From CAKAHY01 sp963522175 (lineage in GTDB: Bacteria > Bacillota > Clostridia > Lachnospirales > Lachnospiraceae): a stretch of 64,000 bases of DNA. The translations under genes were made by a program, and so were the position numbers. Within the stretch, counting starts at the first letter, position 1. The number at the start of each line of letters is the position of its first letter. Positions 61,635 to 64,000 of the stretch are shown piece by piece. The DNA lies in the NCBI GenBank assembly GCA_963522175.1, contig CAUQXC010000001.1, positions 124,001 to 188,000 of the forward strand, given 5' to 3'. Below the pieces are notes generated by a model. It made no database searches and was not told where the DNA came from. It saw only the letters and a program-made list of their open reading frames with translations.

Positions 61635-62427
61635 CCTCTAAATCTCCTTTCAATTTCAAAGCATTTTTATAAACAATAACAGCAAAAAATATGGTTACCG
61701 CCGCCATACAGCCGATGTAAAGCCAAAGACCCGCATTATCTTCAAGTTTAAAATAATATCCGAAGGCATTATATGAAAGCGTAACCGAGCCCAAGTTTGC
61801 AAGCATGTGCCCCAGCACACACCACAAAACATTGTTACTCACCTCATATGTGTAAGCAAGTATAAGCCCTAAAACAAAGGCATATATTCCCTGCACAATA
61901 TTTCCGTGGAAAATTCCGAAAAAAAGCGCACTGATGAAAATGGCGGACATTTTTCCGAAAAACCTCCTGATAGGGGTATAGCACATTCTCCTGAACATGT
62001 ATTCCTCAACTATGGGTGCCATTAAAACCACATAAAAAAACATTGACGGTATAGGAGTGCTTAAAGCCTTGCTTGTCTCCACAAATACCTTATCCTTTTC
62101 CACAAGCCTCGATACCGCGGGTATATTCATTACAGCGTTAATCAAAAGTGCTATGGACACCAAAAATATGACAAGTGACGCCAGCTGGCGTCCGCTTGCA
62201 CGCAAGGATTCTTCTTTTTCCTTGTCTCCCAAGAGCTTTTCTCTCCTGATGAGGTTTAAAACCACCAAACCCGACATGGTTATAAGAGATGACTTGTAGA
62301 CAATTTCCATATCCATTTCTCCGTCATATCCTGATATCACAAACATAACAACCGTGACGGACAGATTTAAAAATACCGGGAATAGGGCAAAAAACATGAC
62401 ATTAAAAAAGGAACGTATCTTTCCCAT
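61600..62427 (-). CDS. CPBP-family intramembrane protease
   Basis: Membrane protein of 275 residues with about eight helices. The CPBP motifs are 'PIVEEYMFRRMCYTPIRRFF' with the Glu-Glu-x3-Arg site and 'SALFFGIFHGNIVQGIYAFV' with the catalytic His, then 'VLWCVLGHMLAN'. Members process prenylated or small membrane proteins or give bacteriocin self-immunity. It lies 11 bp after aroQ and overlaps the glycosyltransferase gene. Confidence 0.88.
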   Translation of the reverse strand: MGKIRSFFNVMFFALFPVFLNLSVTVVMFVISGYDGEMDMEIVYKSSLITMSGLVVLNLIRREKLLGDKEKEESLRASGRQLASLVIFLVSIALLINAVMNIPAVSRLVEKDKVFVETSKALSTPIPSMFFYVVLMAPIVEEYMFRRMCYTPIRRFFGKMSAIFISALFFGIFHGNIVQGIYAFVLGLILAYTYEVSNNVLWCVLGHMLANLGSVTLSYNAFGYYFKLEDNAGLWLYIGCMAAVTIFFAVIVYKNALKLKGDLEDEATEYSDTLL

Positions 62428-62438
62428 TGTCTTACTCC

Positions 62439-62882
62439 TTAAATTTGATTTTCAATCATTCTAAATACATACTCAAGAGCGAAGGTATACCCCAAAAGTC
62501 CCATGCCCGCTATTTGAGCATCACAAACCGATGCAGTAACGGATTTATGCCTGAACTCTTCTCTTTTATGAATATTAGAGATATGCACCTCTATTTTAGG
62601 GCAGGAAAAACATTCAAGGCAATCTCTGATCGCATAGCTGTAATGAGTAAATGCTCCCGGATTTATTATTACAGCCGAAACCCCTTCCGTATAAGCCTCT
62701 TGCAGCTTATCTATTATGAACCCTTCCGTATTGCTTTGAAAAATTTCTGTCTCAAGCTTTAAGCTTTTTGCTTTTTCCTCTATAATATCACATAATTGCT
62801 CGTAAGTCTTATCTCCGTATTGATTTTTATCCCTTATCCCCAAAAAATTTATATTGGGACCGTTTACAATCAATATTTTCAT
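62439..62882 (-). CDS. aroQ: 3-Dehydroquinate dehydratase, type II
   Basis: Converts 3-dehydroquinate to 3-dehydroshikimate; about 147 residues. Motifs are 'VNGPNINFLGIRDKNQYG' with the catalytic Tyr, 'INPGAFTHYSYAIRDCL' and the His-containing 'VHISNIHKREEFRHKS'. The ATG at 62882 has GAGG at 7 nt and overlaps the aroE stop by 11 bp wide spacing region; the longer frame from 62915 reads inside aroE. It works one step before AroE, encoded next to it. Confidence 0.93.
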   Translation of the reverse strand: MKILIVNGPNINFLGIRDKNQYGDKTYEQLCDIIEEKAKSLKLETEIFQSNTEGFIIDKLQEAYTEGVSAVIINPGAFTHYSYAIRDCLECFSCPKIEVHISNIHKREEFRHKSVTASVCDAQIAGMGLLGYTFALEYVFRMIENQI

Positions 62883-62892
62883 CACTAACCTC

Positions 62893-63783
62893 TTATTTTT
62901 TCTCAAGAAACTCAAGTATTGCCGCTTTTGCCTTCTCTTTGGTTTTACTGTCCACCTTTTTACCCTCGTTCCAGTATTCCCATGCGAAAATCCCCTGATT
63001 TATAAGCATATCCAAGCCTGAAACGGCTTTTTTTCCTCTTTTTATAAATTCCTTCATAAATGAAGTTTCCAAAGGCGTATACACCAAATCGATACCTGTT
63101 CGACATTTTTCATAAAAGTGCGAATTTGAAATAATTAAATCTAAATTTTTAGGATACATACCGACAGGTGTGGTCTGAAACACGATATAATCCTTATGTT
63201 CCAAACACCCTATAGAATCGGAGCCTTCAACATCCTTAAACTCAAGTACGCTTAAAGCTGTATCCGAAAAATTCACATTTACGCTTTCCAAAAGCTTATA
63301 TATCTTTTGTTTTTCTCTGCCTATAATCGTAAGGCTTTTTACTTTATGCAAAAAGCACAGATAAATAACGGACTTTGCAGCTCCTCCGCAACCGAGAACA
63401 ATAACATTTTCTCCTTTTATACTTATGTTATTTTCCCAAAGAGCGAGTGCCAAGCCCTCCATATCCGTATTGTAGCCAATATATGAAGCACTCTTTTCAT
63501 CTCTCACTAAAGTATTGACCGCCCCTATAGCCCCTGCCGCTTCGTCAATATGCGAAAGATAGGGGATGACCGCCTGTTTATAGGGTATTGTGATATTTAT
63601 TCCGTGTACACCCAAGGCAAAGGCACCCTTAAGTGCCGTCTCTATATCATTCTCCACCAAAAAAGGAACGTATACCGAGTCTACGCCCATACCGTTCGAT
63701 AAAATTCTATGTAAAAGGGGTGACAGAGAATGCTCCACCGGATTTGCTATTATGCCGCAAACCTTGGCTTTTGCACTAAACAT
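62893..63783 (-). CDS. aroE: Shikimate dehydrogenase
   Basis: Reduces 3-dehydroshikimate to shikimate with NADPH; 296 residues. Motifs are 'NPVEHSLSPLLHRIL' (substrate site), 'NITIPYKQAVI' with the catalytic Lys, 'GAVNTLV', and the NADP-binding 'VLGCGGAAKSVIYL'. It overlaps the YqeG-type gene by 8 bp. Together with aroQ it gives two adjacent steps of aromatic amino-acid synthesis. Confidence 0.93.
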   Translation of the reverse strand: MFSAKAKVCGIIANPVEHSLSPLLHRILSNGMGVDSVYVPFLVENDIETALKGAFALGVHGINITIPYKQAVIPYLSHIDEAAGAIGAVNTLVRDEKSASYIGYNTDMEGLALALWENNISIKGENVIVLGCGGAAKSVIYLCFLHKVKSLTIIGREKQKIYKLLESVNVNFSDTALSVLEFKDVEGSDSIGCLEHKDYIVFQTTPVGMYPKNLDLIISNSHFYEKCRTGIDLVYTPLETSFMKEFIKRGKKAVSGLDMLINQGIFAWEYWNEGKKVDSKTKEKAKAAILEFLEKK

Positions 63784-64000
63784 ATCCCAACCTCTTCTTT
63801 TTACTTTTTTTATAAAAGTATAAGATCAATTTCTCCGGTATTCTTTTAATGACTATCTGTAACTCTTCTTTTTTATTTATGGGTTTTACAAGCACGGATC
63901 TTATTCCGCTTACATTTGCCCCGAATATATCGGTGAAAATCTGGTCGCCGACAAAAACAGTGTTTTCCCTGTTCGTATTCATCATCTCCAAAGCTTTAAG
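63776..64000 (-). CDS. yqeG: YqeG-type HAD hydrolase, 5'-truncated
   Basis: The C-terminal 74 residues of a HAD-IIIA phosphatase run off the right edge with no stop in frame, so the start is missing. The HAD motif IV 'VFVGDQIFTDIFGANVSG' is clear, followed by 'IRSVLVKPI' and a basic C-terminal tail. YqeG-like proteins resemble phosphatidylglycerophosphate phosphatases, and in other Firmicutes they neighbour aroE. It overlaps the aroE start by 8 bp. Confidence 0.8.
   Translation of the reverse strand, partial: LKALEMMNTNRENTVFVGDQIFTDIFGANVSGIRSVLVKPINKKEELQIVIKRIPEKLILYFYKKSKKKRLGYV

Noticed and set aside
1..64000. A mobile element, phage or defence island
   Set aside because: No transposase, integrase, phage structural gene, restriction enzyme, toxin-antitoxin pair or terminal repeat was recognised.

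Overview
The window reads as a chromosomal segment of a low-GC, Gram-positive, strictly anaerobic Firmicute, most likely a Clostridia/Lachnospiraceae-type bacterium. The reasons are AT-rich DNA with purine-rich GGAGG ribosome sites, SigA-type promoters, an isoleucine T-box leader, [FeFe]-hydrogenase maturases, class 1B PyrD/PyrK, a type-2 IleRS, proteins with choline-binding-type cell-wall repeats, and YesM/YesN and AgrC/AgrA-type two-component systems. The genus cannot be fixed from sequence alone; an oral Lachnospiraceae is a guess. Every convincing gene lies on the minus strand, so operons are read from high to low coordinates. Almost all plus-strand open frames are shadows.

Left end (1-16.4 kb, accessory and signalling). 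A truncated ferric-iron-type ABC permease and its lipoprotein binding protein sit downstream of a YesM/YesN-type kinase/regulator pair. Next comes an ABC-2 exporter set (ATPase, lipoprotein, two membrane subunits) preceded by an Agr-like kinase/LytTR regulator pair with a TGTACA palindrome at its promoter. Then come a secreted protein with helical repeats, a Gly/Ser linker and cell-wall-binding repeats (with a WalR/PhoP-like box upstream), a DUF6935 protein, RlmD and a small acidic-tailed membrane protein.

Middle (16.4-43 kb, housekeeping). An Ile-specific T-box leader precedes DUF1275-ileS-glgP-pcrA, which are packed with 8-13 bp gaps. TruA, HPr, QueH and RpoD follow. A long run with tiny gaps or overlaps encodes PHP phosphatase, an EamA transporter, YedF, a DUF3343 protein, Bcp, ThiE, ThiD, NadE, a TrmH-family methylase, a membrane protein and BirA. 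RecA-RecX follow, with a SigA promoter carrying LexA-like boxes. Then come pyrK-pyrD-fumC-ybaK and a GyrI-like gene.

Right part (43-64 kb). Two paralogous membrane-anchored DUF5050/cell-wall-repeat proteins flank a cupin gene and lie next to a MATE exporter and a METTL25-like methyltransferase. A tRNA-Leu(AAG) gene with its own promoter and terminator precedes the hydrogenase maturation cluster (TM1266-like, HydE, HydG, HydF), with no hydrogenase in view. CtpA-type protease and a CdaR-type regulator follow. The last operon runs yqeG-aroE-aroQ-CPBP protease-glycosyltransferase-C26 amidotransferase-acyl-ACP thioesterase-cvfB-yitT family and ends in a terminator.

No insertion sequence, phage gene, CRISPR array or rRNA was seen. 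The most interesting signals are regulatory (the T-box over a mixed operon, the WalR/PhoP-like box, the Agr-like module) and the duplicated wall-associated DUF5050 proteins. Nothing seen amounts to a clear new multi-gene system. The annotation rests on reading motifs by eye; no database search was possible.
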